Positions 35,132-44,082 of a stretch of 64,000 nucleotides of DNA are shown here, piece after piece. Position 1 is the first letter of the stretch. The number at the start of each line of letters is the position of its first letter. The position numbers and the translations under genes are program-made. The DNA is from Rivibacter subsaxonicus (GTDB lineage Bacteria; Pseudomonadota; Gammaproteobacteria; Burkholderiales; Burkholderiaceae_C): the NCBI RefSeq assembly GCF_004217215.1, contig NZ_SHKP01000004.1, positions 218,829 through 282,828 on the forward strand, written 5' to 3'. The notes under the pieces were generated by a model. The model was not told the origin of the DNA. It did not search any database and saw only the letters and a program-made list of their open reading frames with translations.

Positions 35132-35953
35132 TCAGGGTGCATTGTTCGCCCGCAGGAATGCGTCCACGACAGACTGCCATCGGGCTGGATAGCTGGGCAG
35201 CCAGTGCCCGTTCTCTGGAACCCCGGGGAAGAAGTGGAACTCGAGGTTTCCGCCGGCGTGCGAGAAGGCATCAACATACTGATGAACCGCGTCGTCGCCA
35301 TAGAACAGGTCGCGAGCGCCATACAGCCAGATCATCGGGGCCTTTGCGTTGGCGCCGTATCGCGCAAACGCGGCGAGGTTGAAGTCGACCGGACATTGGT
35401 CTTCCGCCTGTGCCGTCCATCCGCCAACGAAGTTGACGACCGCGCGAACCCGGGATCGATGCTTTCCTTCGGCTGCATAGGCCACCGACAGGAAGCCGCC
35501 GCGAGACACGCCGATTAGCGTGACGCCGTCCTGCCTGGCCAGCGGCAAGCTCCGCGTGTACTCGATGGTGGCGTCGAGGTCGGCAAAGGAAAGCGGCAGT
35601 GCGTCGTGCCAGTGTTCGACGTCGCAGTCCTTCTCTTCGGATTCGGGCGAAATGCCACTGCTCTTGCCGCGGCCCTGGCGCATGGGCGCAACGACGAGGT
35701 AGCCCTGTTTGGCCCAGTGCCGGCCGTCTCTCTTCCAGGAAATGGATGCCTTGGGCGAACCGCCGGCCGATCCGTGACTGAGAACGAGGACGGGGAACGG
35801 TCCCTTGCCGCTTGGGAGATAGGTGAAGGCTTCGAGGCGAGCGACGGTCCGGCCGGTGGCGTCATCGCGAACCCGGATCTCCGCGTTTCCAGCGTTGGCG
35901 TGATGCAGCGCGGCGGGCAGCAGAAATGCAAGGAAGAGAAGAAGAGACCGCAT
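35132..35953 (-). CDS. Exported alpha/beta hydrolase (dienelactone hydrolase-like)
   Basis: 273 residues with an N-terminal signal peptide (LLLFLAFLLPAALHHANA). The body has the alpha/beta hydrolase order: oxyanion-side VLVLSHGSAGG, nucleophile elbow GVSRGG (Ser), an acidic residue around IWLYGARDLFYGDD, and a late His in PENGHWLPSY. The DLH-like pattern and the signal suggest a secreted or periplasmic esterase; the substrate is unknown. The ATG at 35953 was chosen for the compact signal; the frame remains open upstream. It stands alone, with 238 bp of unassigned sequence downstream before the lipoprotein gene. Confidence 0.8.
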   Translation of the reverse strand: MRSLLLFLAFLLPAALHHANAGNAEIRVRDDATGRTVARLEAFTYLPSGKGPFPVLVLSHGSAGGSPKASISWKRDGRHWAKQGYLVVAPMRQGRGKSSGISPESEEKDCDVEHWHDALPLSFADLDATIEYTRSLPLARQDGVTLIGVSRGGFLSVAYAAEGKHRSRVRAVVNFVGGWTAQAEDQCPVDFNLAAFARYGANAKAPMIWLYGARDLFYGDDAVHQYVDAFSHAGGNLEFHFFPGVPENGHWLPSYPARWQSVVDAFLRANNAP

Positions 35954-36031
35954 CCACGCGCCCCAGGGTCTGAGGTCAGCGCGGGCGACAGTCGCAAGCC
36001 GGAACACCTCGGGTGCAACGACCGGTGGGCG

Positions 36032-36637
36032 TCATTGCGGCCTGGCTTCCGCCGGGGCCGTCTGTGGAGGCCGCCCGTACGTGACTGCCGAACGGACCTC
36101 GGGCGGGGCGGCATCGGCCACCTGCCAGTCCGGAATCGCGCCCAAGGCGTCGTTCACCGTCGAGAAGGCGAGCCTAAACGCGATGAAGGCCGTCACCTCG
36201 AAGATCGCGCGATCGTCGAGCCCGGCGCCGCGAAGCGCGGTGATGTCCGAAGGCCCTGCGCTGTTCGGATCCGACACGACCTTTCGAGCCCAGGCCGCGA
36301 GCGCACGGTCCCGGGCCGTGAGCGCGGCGTGGTCGCTGCCTGAGAGCACCGCCGCGGCGGGTGCGGCGCCGGCCTGGGCGGCCAGTGTCTTGCCCCAGGC
36401 CAGGGAGCAGTACGAGTCCTGCAACTGCGAGGCAGCCGCACACACCAGCACCGCCTGATCGCGCTTCGAAAGGCTCGCGCTCGCAGTGAGTTGGCCGCGA
36501 AGGGCTGCGAAGGACTCGAAGACATCAGGTCGCGAGGCCCACGCCGAGACGAGGTTCATGACAAAGCCCTGTGCGGCCTGGCTTGACTTGTAAACCCGCG
36601 CTACTGCGTCGGTGGTCTCGGGTGGCGGCAGAAGCAT
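36032..36637 (-). CDS. AhpD-like/carboxymuconolactone decarboxylase fold protein
   Basis: 201 residues, all-helical, matching peroxidase-related AhpD-like proteins (the segment SKRDQAVLVCAAASQLQDSYCSLAWGKTLAAQAG is the core). True AhpD enzymes carry E-x7-C-x-x-C-x3-H; here only one Cys (DSYCSLAWG) of that motif is left, and the His is replaced, so classic peroxidase activity is doubtful. The start ATG at 36637 has a strong GAGGAG in front of it. Upstream lies a small transposase remnant. Substrate and role are unknown. Confidence 0.75.
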   Translation of the reverse strand: MLLPPPETTDAVARVYKSSQAAQGFVMNLVSAWASRPDVFESFAALRGQLTASASLSKRDQAVLVCAAASQLQDSYCSLAWGKTLAAQAGAAPAAAVLSGSDHAALTARDRALAAWARKVVSDPNSAGPSDITALRGAGLDDRAIFEVTAFIAFRLAFSTVNDALGAIPDWQVADAAPPEVRSAVTYGRPPQTAPAEARPQ

Positions 36638-36794
36638 GAGTCGCTCCTCTGTGAATGAATGACGGTGGAGGTCCGTGTCGCTCAACGGATGAATGGGACT
36701 TCCGCGTCCCGAGTCCACCGCTGCGAAGCGGTGACCAGCAACGGGTGCCACGATGGGGTTGCGAGTCTCATCGACCTGCTCGAAAGAGGAGTCC

Positions 36795-36840
36795 AAGAGC
36801 ATTCTGTATGTGGGCATCGACCTCGCCAAGAACGCTGGGT
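36795..36840 (+). pseudogene. Remnant of an IS110-type transposase start
   Basis: The plus strand reads KSILYVGIDLAKNAG at 36795-36839, which resembles the DEDD-domain N terminus of IS110/IS1111 transposases (YVGIDxAKN). The match ends abruptly, and no other transposase segment, terminal repeat or recombinase sequence can be seen. It is either a fossil of an insertion sequence or a chance match. It lies in the 285-bp gap between the AhpD-like gene and the oxidase gene. Confidence 0.4.
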
Positions 36841-36923
36841 GCCGCGGCCTGCAAGGCGTTGCCGTGCATGGCGTGGACGCCACAACGCGCCGCCGGTCGC
36901 CCGCGCCAACGGCAGTCGACACC

Positions 36924-38093
36924 TCAGCCGAGCGCAAACGGCCCCAGGTCGACTCGCGGCGCCTCGCCCAGCACCCGCTGCGCCACCGCCTCGCCCAGCG
37001 CCGCCGAGTGCTTGAAGCCGTGGCCGGAGCAGGCCGAGACCAGGGTTACGCGCGGCGCGTCCGGGTGCTCGTCGACGATGAAGTCGCCGTTCTCGGTGCT
37101 GGTGTAGAGGCAGGTGGCGCTGGCCACGCAGTCCGGCCGCAGGCCGTGCAGGCGGCCGCGCACGTGGCGTTCGTAGACGGCCCGCACCTCCTCGGGCCGC
37201 ACCTGGCGATCGACGGCGTCGGGCGCGGTGCGGGTGGCCACCTGCTCGGTGCCGACCTTCACGCCGTCGACGCCATCGCCGGTGGGAAAGCCATAGAGGC
37301 AATCGGCCGGCTCCGGGCCGTGTAGCCAGATGAAGACCGGGCAGCGCTGCGGCGCGTAGAGCGCCGGCGTGTCGGTGCCGAACCACTGCAACACCTGGCG
37401 CCGCACCGCCAGCCGCGCGGCCAGCGCGGGCCCGGCCAGCGCCGGCAGCCAGGCGCCCGCGCTGAGCACCACCCGCGCGGCATGGTGGGTGGCGCGGTCG
37501 GTGTGGACGCTGACGCCTTGCGGGTGGCATTCGATGCGCTGCACCGTCTCGCCGTAGACCAGCGTGGCGCCGTGGCGCTGCGCCGCCTGCAACTGCGCCG
37601 CCACGCAGCGCTCGGGAAACAGCATCCCGGCCTCGCGCTCGAGGTACGCGCTCTCGTCGTCGCGCAGCAGGAACTGTGGGTAGCGCTCGCGCAGCGCCGC
37701 CGCGTCGAGCAGCTCGTGCTCGATGCCAAAGCGCTGCGCCAGCGCCAGGGTGCGCGCGAAGAATCCGGCCTGGCCGTGAAAGGCCGCGGCGTCGGCCGCG
37801 CTCGACGCGATCACCAGGCCGCCGGTGCGCTGGTAGAGGTGCTCGCCGGTCTCGGCCTCGAGCTCGCGCCACAGCAGGTGCGAGCGCTGCACCAGCGGCA
37901 CGTAGGCCACGCCTTCGCCCACCGCCAGCCGCGTGATGCGGGTGCGACCGTGGCTCGAGCCCTGGTCATGCGGCGGATGAAAGCGGTCCAGCCCCAGCAC
38001 GCGCGCGCCGCGGCGCGCCAGGTGGTGGGCCACCGCGCTGCCGACGGCACCGAGGCCGACGACGATGACGTCGGGCGCTGTGGCTGCAGTCAC
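36924..38093 (-). CDS. solA: N-methyltryptophan/sarcosine oxidase-like flavoenzyme
   Basis: 389 residues of the monomeric sarcosine/N-methyl-L-tryptophan oxidase family, which removes N-methyl groups as formaldehyde with release of H2O2. The dinucleotide-binding loop DVIVVGLGAVGSAVAHHLARRG is near the N terminus, followed by DRFHPPHDQGSSHGRTRITR. The C-terminal region has ATCLYTSTENGDFIVDEHP, in which the Cys is the usual covalent flavin link, and CSGHGFKHSAALGE. The start is uncertain: GTG at 38093 fits the family best, but the frame is open to a GTG at 38141. The exact substrate is not known, so the symbol is tentative. Confidence 0.85.
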   Translation of the reverse strand: MTAATAPDVIVVGLGAVGSAVAHHLARRGARVLGLDRFHPPHDQGSSHGRTRITRLAVGEGVAYVPLVQRSHLLWRELEAETGEHLYQRTGGLVIASSAADAAAFHGQAGFFARTLALAQRFGIEHELLDAAALRERYPQFLLRDDESAYLEREAGMLFPERCVAAQLQAAQRHGATLVYGETVQRIECHPQGVSVHTDRATHHAARVVLSAGAWLPALAGPALAARLAVRRQVLQWFGTDTPALYAPQRCPVFIWLHGPEPADCLYGFPTGDGVDGVKVGTEQVATRTAPDAVDRQVRPEEVRAVYERHVRGRLHGLRPDCVASATCLYTSTENGDFIVDEHPDAPRVTLVSACSGHGFKHSAALGEAVAQRVLGEAPRVDLGPFALG

Positions 38094-38148
38094 GTCGATC
38101 GGGTGTTGAACCTCGCTCCTGCCGCGGCCGACGCCGGGCACGGGGCGC

Positions 38149-38457
38149 TCAGCGCTCGGCCGACTTGCTCAGCAGCGTGAAGTGCTCCACCTGCGGCGGC
38201 TGGGCGAAGAAGGGGCCGACGATGGCCCGCCATTGCGCGAAGGCCGGGCCTTCGCGGAAGTCGACCATGTGGTTCTCGAGCGTGTCCCAGAAGATCATCA
38301 GCAGGTAGCGCTCGGGCGACTCGATGCCCTTGTTGATCTTGTAGCCGCGAAAGCCCTTGGCTTGCGCGATCACGGTCTCAATGCCGCGCTCGATGGCGGC
38401 GTCGAATTCGGCTTGGCGGCCGGGCTGGATGCGGATGTCGGCGAGTTCGAGGATCAC
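38149..38457 (-). CDS. Antibiotic biosynthesis monooxygenase-fold protein
   Basis: 102 residues of the dimeric ferredoxin-like ABM fold: ILELADIRIQPGRQAEFDAAIERG opens the domain, with the central GFRGYKINKGIESPERYLLMIFWDTLENH segment characteristic of the group. Such proteins include quinol monooxygenases and small heme-degrading enzymes; many have no known reaction. The GTG at 38457 overlaps the TGA of the upstream carboxylase gene (GTGA), so the two are probably translated together. It may act on a product of the carboxylase pathway, which is inference. Confidence 0.8.
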   Translation of the reverse strand: MILELADIRIQPGRQAEFDAAIERGIETVIAQAKGFRGYKINKGIESPERYLLMIFWDTLENHMVDFREGPAFAQWRAIVGPFFAQPPQVEHFTLLSKSAER

Positions 38458-40286
38458 GGTGGCGTCTCCCGGGAGTTGCTGCGATCGTAGCGAGCGGCTG
38501 AGGCGCCGGCCAGCACCGTGGCAATCCAGCGGCGCGAGTCGGCCGGGTCGATCACGGCATCGATCTCGAGCGTCTCGGCCATGCGGATGGCCTGGCCGCG
38601 CTCGACCTGCTCGGCCAGCAGGCGCTCGAACAGCGCCTGCCGCGGCGCGCCTTCGGGCTGTGCCTCGAGCTCCTTGCGATAGCCGAGCTTGACCGCGCCC
38701 TCGAGCCCCATCGCGCCGAACTCGGCGCTCGGCCAGGCCGCGGTGGCCAGCGTCTCGTGCAAGCCGCCGCCGGCGAGCGCCATCGCGCCTAGGCCGAAGG
38801 CGCGCCGCACCACGAGCGCCACCTTCGGCACCCGCAGCCGCGCGCCGGCGACGAACAGCCGGCTGGCATGGCGCACATGGCCACGCGCTTCCTCCTCGGG
38901 CCCGACCATGAAGCCCGGCGTGTCGATCAGCGAGACGATCGGCAGCCCCCAGGCATCGGCGAGCTGCCAGAAGCGGGCCAGCTTCTGAGCCGCTTCGGCA
39001 TCGACCGCGCCGCCGAGATGGGCCGGGTTGCTTGCGACCAGCGCCAGCGGTCGGCCCTCGAGGCGTGCCAGTACGGTGATCAGCGTGGCGCCGTAGCCCG
39101 GCTGCAGCTCGATCAGCGAGTCGTGGTCGACAAGTCGCTGCAGCAGCGCGCGCATGTCGTAGACGCGGTTGCGCTGGGCCGGCAGCAGCGTGCGCAGCGC
39201 GGCGCCGTCGTCGCGGTCGGTGTGCCAGTCGGGCGACGGCCCCTGCCAGAAGCCGAGGCAGCGGCGCGCCGCGGCGACCGCCTGGGCCTCGTCGTCGACC
39301 AGCACGTCGATCACGCCGTTGGCCTGCTGCACCTCGCTCGGCCCGATCGCCTCGGGCGCGAACACGCCGAGCCCGCCGCCTTCCACCATCGCCGGTCCGC
39401 CCATGCCGATGTTGCTGGCGCGGGTGGCGATTACGAGGTCGCAGGCACCGAGCAGCGCCGCATTGCCGGCAAAGCAGCGGCCGGCGGCAATGCCGATGGT
39501 CGGCGCGCGTCCGGCCAGTCGGCCGAGCGCGGCGAAGGTGCCCACGTGCAGGCCGGCGACGATCGGCAGATCGCTGTCGCCCGGCCGGCCGCCGCCGCCC
39601 TCGGCAAACAGCACCAGCGGCAGCCGCTGCTCGGCGGCGATCTGCAGCAGGCGGTCGGTCTTCTGGTGACTCCTGAAGCCCTGGGTGCCGGCGAGCACGG
39701 TGGCGTCGTAGGCCAGCACCGCGCAACGGCGCCGAGCCGGCTCGCCGGCGCTGCCGGCATCGACCTCGCCGACGCCGGTGACGATGCCGTCGGCCGGGGT
39801 CTGGCGGATCAGTTCCTCGCGCGGGCGGCGCTGCTCCTGGGCGGCGTAGGCCAGTGCTCCGTACTCGACGAAGCTGCCGGGCGCGCAGAGATCGGCGATG
39901 TTCTCGCGCGCGCTGCGCAGGCCGAGCGCGTGCCGCCTAGCCATGGCCTGCGGCCGGGCCGCGTCCAGGGTCAGCGCGTGGCGCGCCAGCGACTGCGCGA
40001 GGCGCGCGTCGGGCATCAGCGCCGGGTCGTCGGCAACGGGCGGGTGGCCGGTGCCGGCCTGCGCGTCGGGCCCGAGTTCGCACAGCGTGTCGCCCTCGGC
40101 CACCAGTTCGCCGACCGCGACCCGCAGCGCCACGACGCGGCCCGGCGCCGGCGCGCGCAGCTCGTGCTCCATCTTCATCGCCTCGACGATGGCGAGCAAC
40201 GCGCCGGCGCCGACCGCGTCGCCGGGGGCGACGCACAGTTGCACGACGGTGGCGGCCATCGGGGCTCGGATCAATGTCGGGCGCAT
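38454..40286 (-). CDS. Fused biotinyl-carboxyltransferase acyl-CoA carboxylase
   Basis: 610 residues with two parts. Residues 1-75 form a biotinyl domain with the attachment motif EAMKMEH (Lys38) near the N terminus. The remainder is a complete carboxyltransferase with both halves (N-terminal GIVTGVGEVDAGS region, ACDLVIATRASNIGMGGPAMVEGGGLG; C-terminal PIVSLIDTPGFMVGPEEEARG), as in propionyl-, methylcrotonyl- or acetyl-CoA carboxylase beta subunits. A biotinyl domain at the front of a carboxyltransferase is unusual; it is normally on the biotin carboxylase subunit. No biotin carboxylase gene is nearby, so one must be supplied from elsewhere. Confidence 0.83.
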   Translation of the reverse strand: MRPTLIRAPMAATVVQLCVAPGDAVGAGALLAIVEAMKMEHELRAPAPGRVVALRVAVGELVAEGDTLCELGPDAQAGTGHPPVADDPALMPDARLAQSLARHALTLDAARPQAMARRHALGLRSARENIADLCAPGSFVEYGALAYAAQEQRRPREELIRQTPADGIVTGVGEVDAGSAGEPARRRCAVLAYDATVLAGTQGFRSHQKTDRLLQIAAEQRLPLVLFAEGGGGRPGDSDLPIVAGLHVGTFAALGRLAGRAPTIGIAAGRCFAGNAALLGACDLVIATRASNIGMGGPAMVEGGGLGVFAPEAIGPSEVQQANGVIDVLVDDEAQAVAAARRCLGFWQGPSPDWHTDRDDGAALRTLLPAQRNRVYDMRALLQRLVDHDSLIELQPGYGATLITVLARLEGRPLALVASNPAHLGGAVDAEAAQKLARFWQLADAWGLPIVSLIDTPGFMVGPEEEARGHVRHASRLFVAGARLRVPKVALVVRRAFGLGAMALAGGGLHETLATAAWPSAEFGAMGLEGAVKLGYRKELEAQPEGAPRQALFERLLAEQVERGQAIRMAETLEIDAVIDPADSRRWIATVLAGASAARYDRSNSRETPP

Positions 40287-40816
40287 CGCGAAGCGGCGGC
40301 AGTGAAAGAGCCACTGTAGCGGTCGCCTCGGGCCGCGCCCGACCCCTGCGTGACAGTGCTCGGCACGTGAGACAGGGCTCAGATTTCCACCTAGGGAAAA
40401 GTCCCGATCAATTGCTTTGGTGCATTGCGACACGGGACAGCCTGTGCGCGTCCGGCCGTCGCAGCGCAGCAATCGGCGTTCGCGCGGCCGCTTGTGAATC
40501 GTGCATGACTCATCCTGTCCTCTGGCGACGAAGGTGACTGTCACGCCATCCGAACAGTGCTCGAAATTACTTGCTGCGGCGCAGCAAGAATCGCTCAATT
40601 CCTACTCTCGTCAGCGGCGTTGACGCTCATTCCTGCGGGGAGTAGAACCGTCGCATTCGATCGGCCCGAGGCTTGTGTCATGCCGGGGGTCGAGCGGATC
40701 GCCCCGTTGGGACGGCCACGACATGAGGGAACGTGTGCGTTGGTGCGCCCCGTCGGTGAGGAGTGATGAGCCATGCCTTGGAAGGCATCTTGACCACACC
40801 AACCACGGAGACATCG
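40287..40816 (+). other. 530-bp regulatory region upstream of xoxF
   Basis: No gene is supported here. The region lies between two divergent units and must hold both promoters. Visible signals are GGGA-AAAG-TCCC (around 40396-40407), an inverted repeat; a perfect 8-bp inverted repeat CTTGCTGC/GCAGCAAG with a 3-bp loop at 40570-40588; and a Shine-Dalgarno-like GGAGA 7-8 bases before the xoxF ATG. The long spacing fits complex regulation, as expected for a lanthanide-controlled dehydrogenase, but no regulator gene is close by and no clear -35/-10 pair was assigned. Confidence 0.45.
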
Positions 40817-42637
40817 ATGAAATCACTTTGGCATTCGAAGCGGCTTCCGCTGCGGCCCCTGGCCGCTGCTGTTCTTGCATTGCCGGCGTTGGCCCTCGCG
40901 AACGCCGACGTCGAGAAGAACATCGCCAACCCCGGCAACTGGGCCATGCAGGCCGGCGACATGTTCAACCAGCGCTACAGCAAGCTGGACCAGATCAACA
41001 CCGGCAACGCCGGCAAGATGCAGGTCGCCTGGACCATGTCGACCGGCGTGCTGCGCGGCCACGAAGGCTCGCCGCTGGTGGTCGACGGCATGATGTACCT
41101 GCATACGCCGTTCCCCAACAAGGTCTTCGCGGTCGACCTCGACACCCAGAAGATCGTCTGGAAGTACGAGCCGAAGCAGGACCCGGCGGTGATTCCGCAG
41201 ATGTGCTGCGACACGGTCAATCGTGGCCTCGCGCTCGCGGACGGCAAGGTGTTCCTGCAGCAGGCCGACAGCAACCTGGTGGCGCTCGATGCCAAGACCG
41301 GCAAGCTGGTGTGGTCGGTGAAGAACGGCGACCCGAAGCTGGGCGCGGTCAACACCAATGCGCCGCACGTCTTCAAGGACAAGGTCATCACCGGCATCTC
41401 CGGCGGCGAGTGGGGCGTACGCGGCTTCATCAATGCCTATGACATCAAGACCGGCAAGCAGGTCTGGAAGGCCTACAGCGTCGGTCCCGATGCCGAGATG
41501 CTGATGGACCCCGAGAAGACCATGGTCTGGACCGACGGCGCCATGAAGCCGGTCGGCAAGGACTCGTCGCTCAAGACCTGGAAGGGCGATCAGTGGAAGA
41601 TCGGCGGCGGCACCACCTGGGGCTGGTACAGCTACGACAAGGCGACCAACCTGATGTACTACGGGACCGGCAACCCGTCGACCTGGAACCCGTCGCAGCG
41701 CCCCGGCGACAACAAGTGGTCGATGACCATCTTCGCGCGTGATGTCGATACCGGCGTCGCCAAGTGGGTCTACCAGATGACCCCGTTCGACGAGTGGGAC
41801 TTCGACGGCGTCAACGAGATGATCCTCGCGGACATCAACGTCAAGGGCAAGCCGACCAAGGCGCTGGTGCACTTCGACCGCAACGGATTCGCGTACACGA
41901 TGGACCGCGTGACCGGTGCGTTGCTGGTGGCAGAGAAGTACGACCCGACGGTCAACTGGGCGACCCACGTCGACATGAAGACCGGGCGGCCGGCAGTGGT
42001 CAAGAAGTTCTCGACCGCGGCAGCCGGACCCGACGTCAACGTCAAGGGCATCTGCCCGGCGGCGCTTGGCACCAAGGACCAGCAACCGGCCTCCTTCGAT
42101 CCCAATACCAAGCTCTTCTACGTGCCGACCAACCACGTCTGCATGGACTACGAGCCGTTCAAGGTCGAGTACGTGGCGGGTCAGCCCTTCGTCGGCGCGA
42201 CGCTGTCGATGTTCCCGTCGCCGGGCAGTCACGGCGGCATGGGCAACTTCATCAGCTGGGACGCCGGCACCGGCAAGATCGTGCAAAGCAAGCCGGAGAA
42301 GTTCTCGGTGTGGAGCGGCGTGCTCAACACCGCGGGCGGTCTGTCGTGCTACGGTGGTCTCGAGGGGCACTTCAAGTGCGTTGATGCCAAGGACATCAAG
42401 AAGGAGCTCTACAAGTTCAAGACCCCGTCCGGGATCATCGGCAACGTGTTCACCTACATGCACAAGGGCAAGCAGTACCTCGGCGTGTTCTCGGGCATCG
42501 GTGGCTGGGCCGGTATCGGCATGGCGGCCGGGCTCGAGAAGGACTCCGACGGCCTCGGCGCGGTGGGTGGCTACAAGGAACTGAACCAGTTCACCGAGCT
42601 GGGTGGTTCGCTGACCATCTTCACCCTGCCCAACTGA
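40817..42637 (+). CDS. xoxF: Lanthanide-dependent PQQ methanol dehydrogenase
   Basis: 606 residues with a signal peptide (cleavage after ALA near residue 28). A PQQ beta-propeller dehydrogenase of the methanol/ethanol family, acting in the periplasm. The vicinal disulfide is Cys130-Cys131 (MCCDTVNRG). The active-site segment [11 protein letters not shown] has the catalytic Asp328 and, two residues on, Asp330, the extra acid that binds a rare-earth ion in XoxF; calcium enzymes (MxaF) have Ala there. The ATG at 40817 is preceded by GGAGA. The cytochrome and XoxJ genes follow, with a terminator between. Alcohols other than methanol may also be oxidised. Confidence 0.95.
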   Translation: MKSLWHSKRLPLRPLAAAVLALPALALANADVEKNIANPGNWAMQAGDMFNQRYSKLDQINTGNAGKMQVAWTMSTGVLRGHEGSPLVVDGMMYLHTPFPNKVFAVDLDTQKIVWKYEPKQDPAVIPQMCCDTVNRGLALADGKVFLQQADSNLVALDAKTGKLVWSVKNGDPKLGAVNTNAPHVFKDKVITGISGGEWGVRGFINAYDIKTGKQVWKAYSVGPDAEMLMDPEKTMVWTDGAMKPVGKDSSLKTWKGDQWKIGGGTTWGWYSYDKATNLMYYGTGNPSTWNPSQRPGDNKWSMTIFARDVDTGVAKWVYQMTPFDEWDFDGVNEMILADINVKGKPTKALVHFDRNGFAYTMDRVTGALLVAEKYDPTVNWATHVDMKTGRPAVVKKFSTAAAGPDVNVKGICPAALGTKDQQPASFDPNTKLFYVPTNHVCMDYEPFKVEYVAGQPFVGATLSMFPSPGSHGGMGNFISWDAGTGKIVQSKPEKFSVWSGVLNTAGGLSCYGGLEGHFKCVDAKDIKKELYKFKTPSGIIGNVFTYMHKGKQYLGVFSGIGGWAGIGMAAGLEKDSDGLGAVGGYKELNQFTELGGSLTIFTLPN

Positions 42638-42687
42638 GTACCTCAAGAGACAGCGGGCATCCGCGCGGTGCCCGCCGATCGCGTCAC

Positions 42688-42721
42688 GGGGGATGGCGCT
42701 CGCGCGCCGTCCCCCATTTTT
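42688..42721 (+). terminator. Intrinsic terminator between xoxF and xoxG
   Basis: Stem GGGGGA-T-GGCGC and GCGCC-G-TCCCCC around a TCGC loop (42688-42715), followed by ATTTTT (42716-42721). The stem has eleven paired positions and one mismatch. It stands 50 bp after the xoxF stop and 25 bp before the xoxG ATG, so most transcripts should end after xoxF and only a fraction should read on into xoxG and the following genes, unless these have a promoter of their own. Confidence 0.88.
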
Positions 42722-42745
42722 CTGCCTGGATGTGTATCTGCTGAC

Positions 42746-43153
42746 ATGAGCTTTCGAACCAGCCTCCTTCTCGCCACGCTTGCAGTGCTTGCCTCCACTC
42801 CGGTGCTGGCCCAACCCAACGTTGTCAAGACGCCGCTCTACACCGTCACCGACGGCTACAAGGTCGACCCGAACACGATGAAGGGCTTCCGTGCCTGGCG
42901 CGCCGCTGCCTGCGACCGCTGCCACGGCGCCAACCAGGAGGGCATGGTCGGCCCGTCGCTGGTCGTCAGCATGAAGACCCTGACCAAGGCGGAGTTCGTC
43001 GCCACGGTCAAGAATGGGCGCCTCGACAAGGGCATGCAGAGCTTCGGCAACAGCCCGATCGTGATGGACAACATGGATCACCTTTACGCCTACCTCAAGG
43101 GCCGCTCCGATGGCGCGATCACGCGCGCCAAGGTCGAAGAGCTGGCTCCATGA
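42746..43153 (+). CDS. xoxG: Methanol dehydrogenase-associated cytochrome c
   Basis: 135 residues with a signal peptide (cleavage after LAQ near residue 23). One heme c site, Cys56-x-x-Cys-His60 (CDRCHG), and a probable axial Met in GMQSFGNSP near residue 102. XoxG accepts electrons from XoxF in the periplasm. The ATG at 42746 was chosen because the signal begins there; an upstream in-frame ATG would run through the terminator. Its TGA overlaps the next ATG (ATGA). Confidence 0.9.
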   Translation: MSFRTSLLLATLAVLASTPVLAQPNVVKTPLYTVTDGYKVDPNTMKGFRAWRAAACDRCHGANQEGMVGPSLVVSMKTLTKAEFVATVKNGRLDKGMQSFGNSPIVMDNMDHLYAYLKGRSDGAITRAKVEELAP

Positions 43154-44049
43154 GGGGTTGCCCGCGTGCCCCGTCCTCCCGGCGGCGAGCCGCCGCCGTC
43201 CTGCGATACCTTGGCGCACTGACGCTGGCGGTGACGGCGCTGGCGCCGGTGGCTGCCGCGGCGCAGGACGCCGCGCCCAAGCGGGAGGCCTTCAGGGTCT
43301 GCCAGGACCCGAACAACCTGCCGTTCTCCAACACGCAGGGCGAGGGCATCGAGAACCGCATTGCCGAGCTCTTCGCCAAGGATCTCGGGCTGCCGGTCAG
43401 CTATTTCTCGTTTCCGCAGCGGCTTGCCTTCATCCGCAACACCCTGCGCTACAAGCTGCCAGGCGAGGACTTCCGCTGCGACATCGTGATGGGCGTGCCG
43501 GCCGGCTACGACCAGGTCTCGGCGACCAAGCCCTACTACCGCTCGACCTACGCGCTGGTGTTCCCGCAGGGCAAGGGCCTCGATGGCGTCAACAGCGGCG
43601 CGGACTTCCTCGCGCTCGATCCGGCCCGACTCAAGAAGCTGCGCATCGGCCTCTACGACCGATCGCCGGCCAGCGAGTGGCTGGTCAAGCACAACCTCGT
43701 CGAGCAGGGCGTGCCGTACCCGATCATGAATCCCGATCCGGCGCAGTACCCCGGCGAGATCATCGAGCGCGACCTGGCCGCCGGCAAGATCGACGCCGCC
43801 ATCGTCTGGGGGCCGATTGCCGGCTTCTTTGCGCGCCGCGTCAAGAGCCCGCCGCTGACGGTGGTGCCGCTGGCCTCCGAACCCGGCGTGCGCTTCGACT
43901 ACCCGATGGCCATGGGCGTGCGCTACGGCGAACCGCAGTGGAAGCAGCAGATCGAGGCGCTGATCGAAAAGCGGCGCCCCGAGATCCAGGCCATCCTGCG
44001 CGATTACGGCGTGCCGCTGCTCGATCTCGAGCCGGGCGGCAAGCCCTGA
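43150..44049 (+). CDS. xoxJ: XoxJ/MxaJ-like periplasmic binding protein
   Basis: 299 residues with a signal peptide (cleavage after AAA near residue 37) and a type II periplasmic-binding fold: FRVCQDPNNLPFSNTQGEGIENRIAELFAKDLG, GVPAGYDQVSATKPYYRSTY and DAAIVWGPIAGFFARR. XoxJ proteins are thought to interact with XoxF or to help its activation rather than transport a solute, since no permease is attached. It starts with ATG overlapping the xoxG stop by 4 bp and is followed by the protease gene 33 bp on. Confidence 0.9.
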   Translation: MRGCPRAPSSRRRAAAVLRYLGALTLAVTALAPVAAAAQDAAPKREAFRVCQDPNNLPFSNTQGEGIENRIAELFAKDLGLPVSYFSFPQRLAFIRNTLRYKLPGEDFRCDIVMGVPAGYDQVSATKPYYRSTYALVFPQGKGLDGVNSGADFLALDPARLKKLRIGLYDRSPASEWLVKHNLVEQGVPYPIMNPDPAQYPGEIIERDLAAGKIDAAIVWGPIAGFFARRVKSPPLTVVPLASEPGVRFDYPMAMGVRYGEPQWKQQIEALIEKRRPEIQAILRDYGVPLLDLEPGGKP

Positions 44050-44082
44050 GGCGCGACGCGGCCGCAGTGAGGGGCCGCCCAC

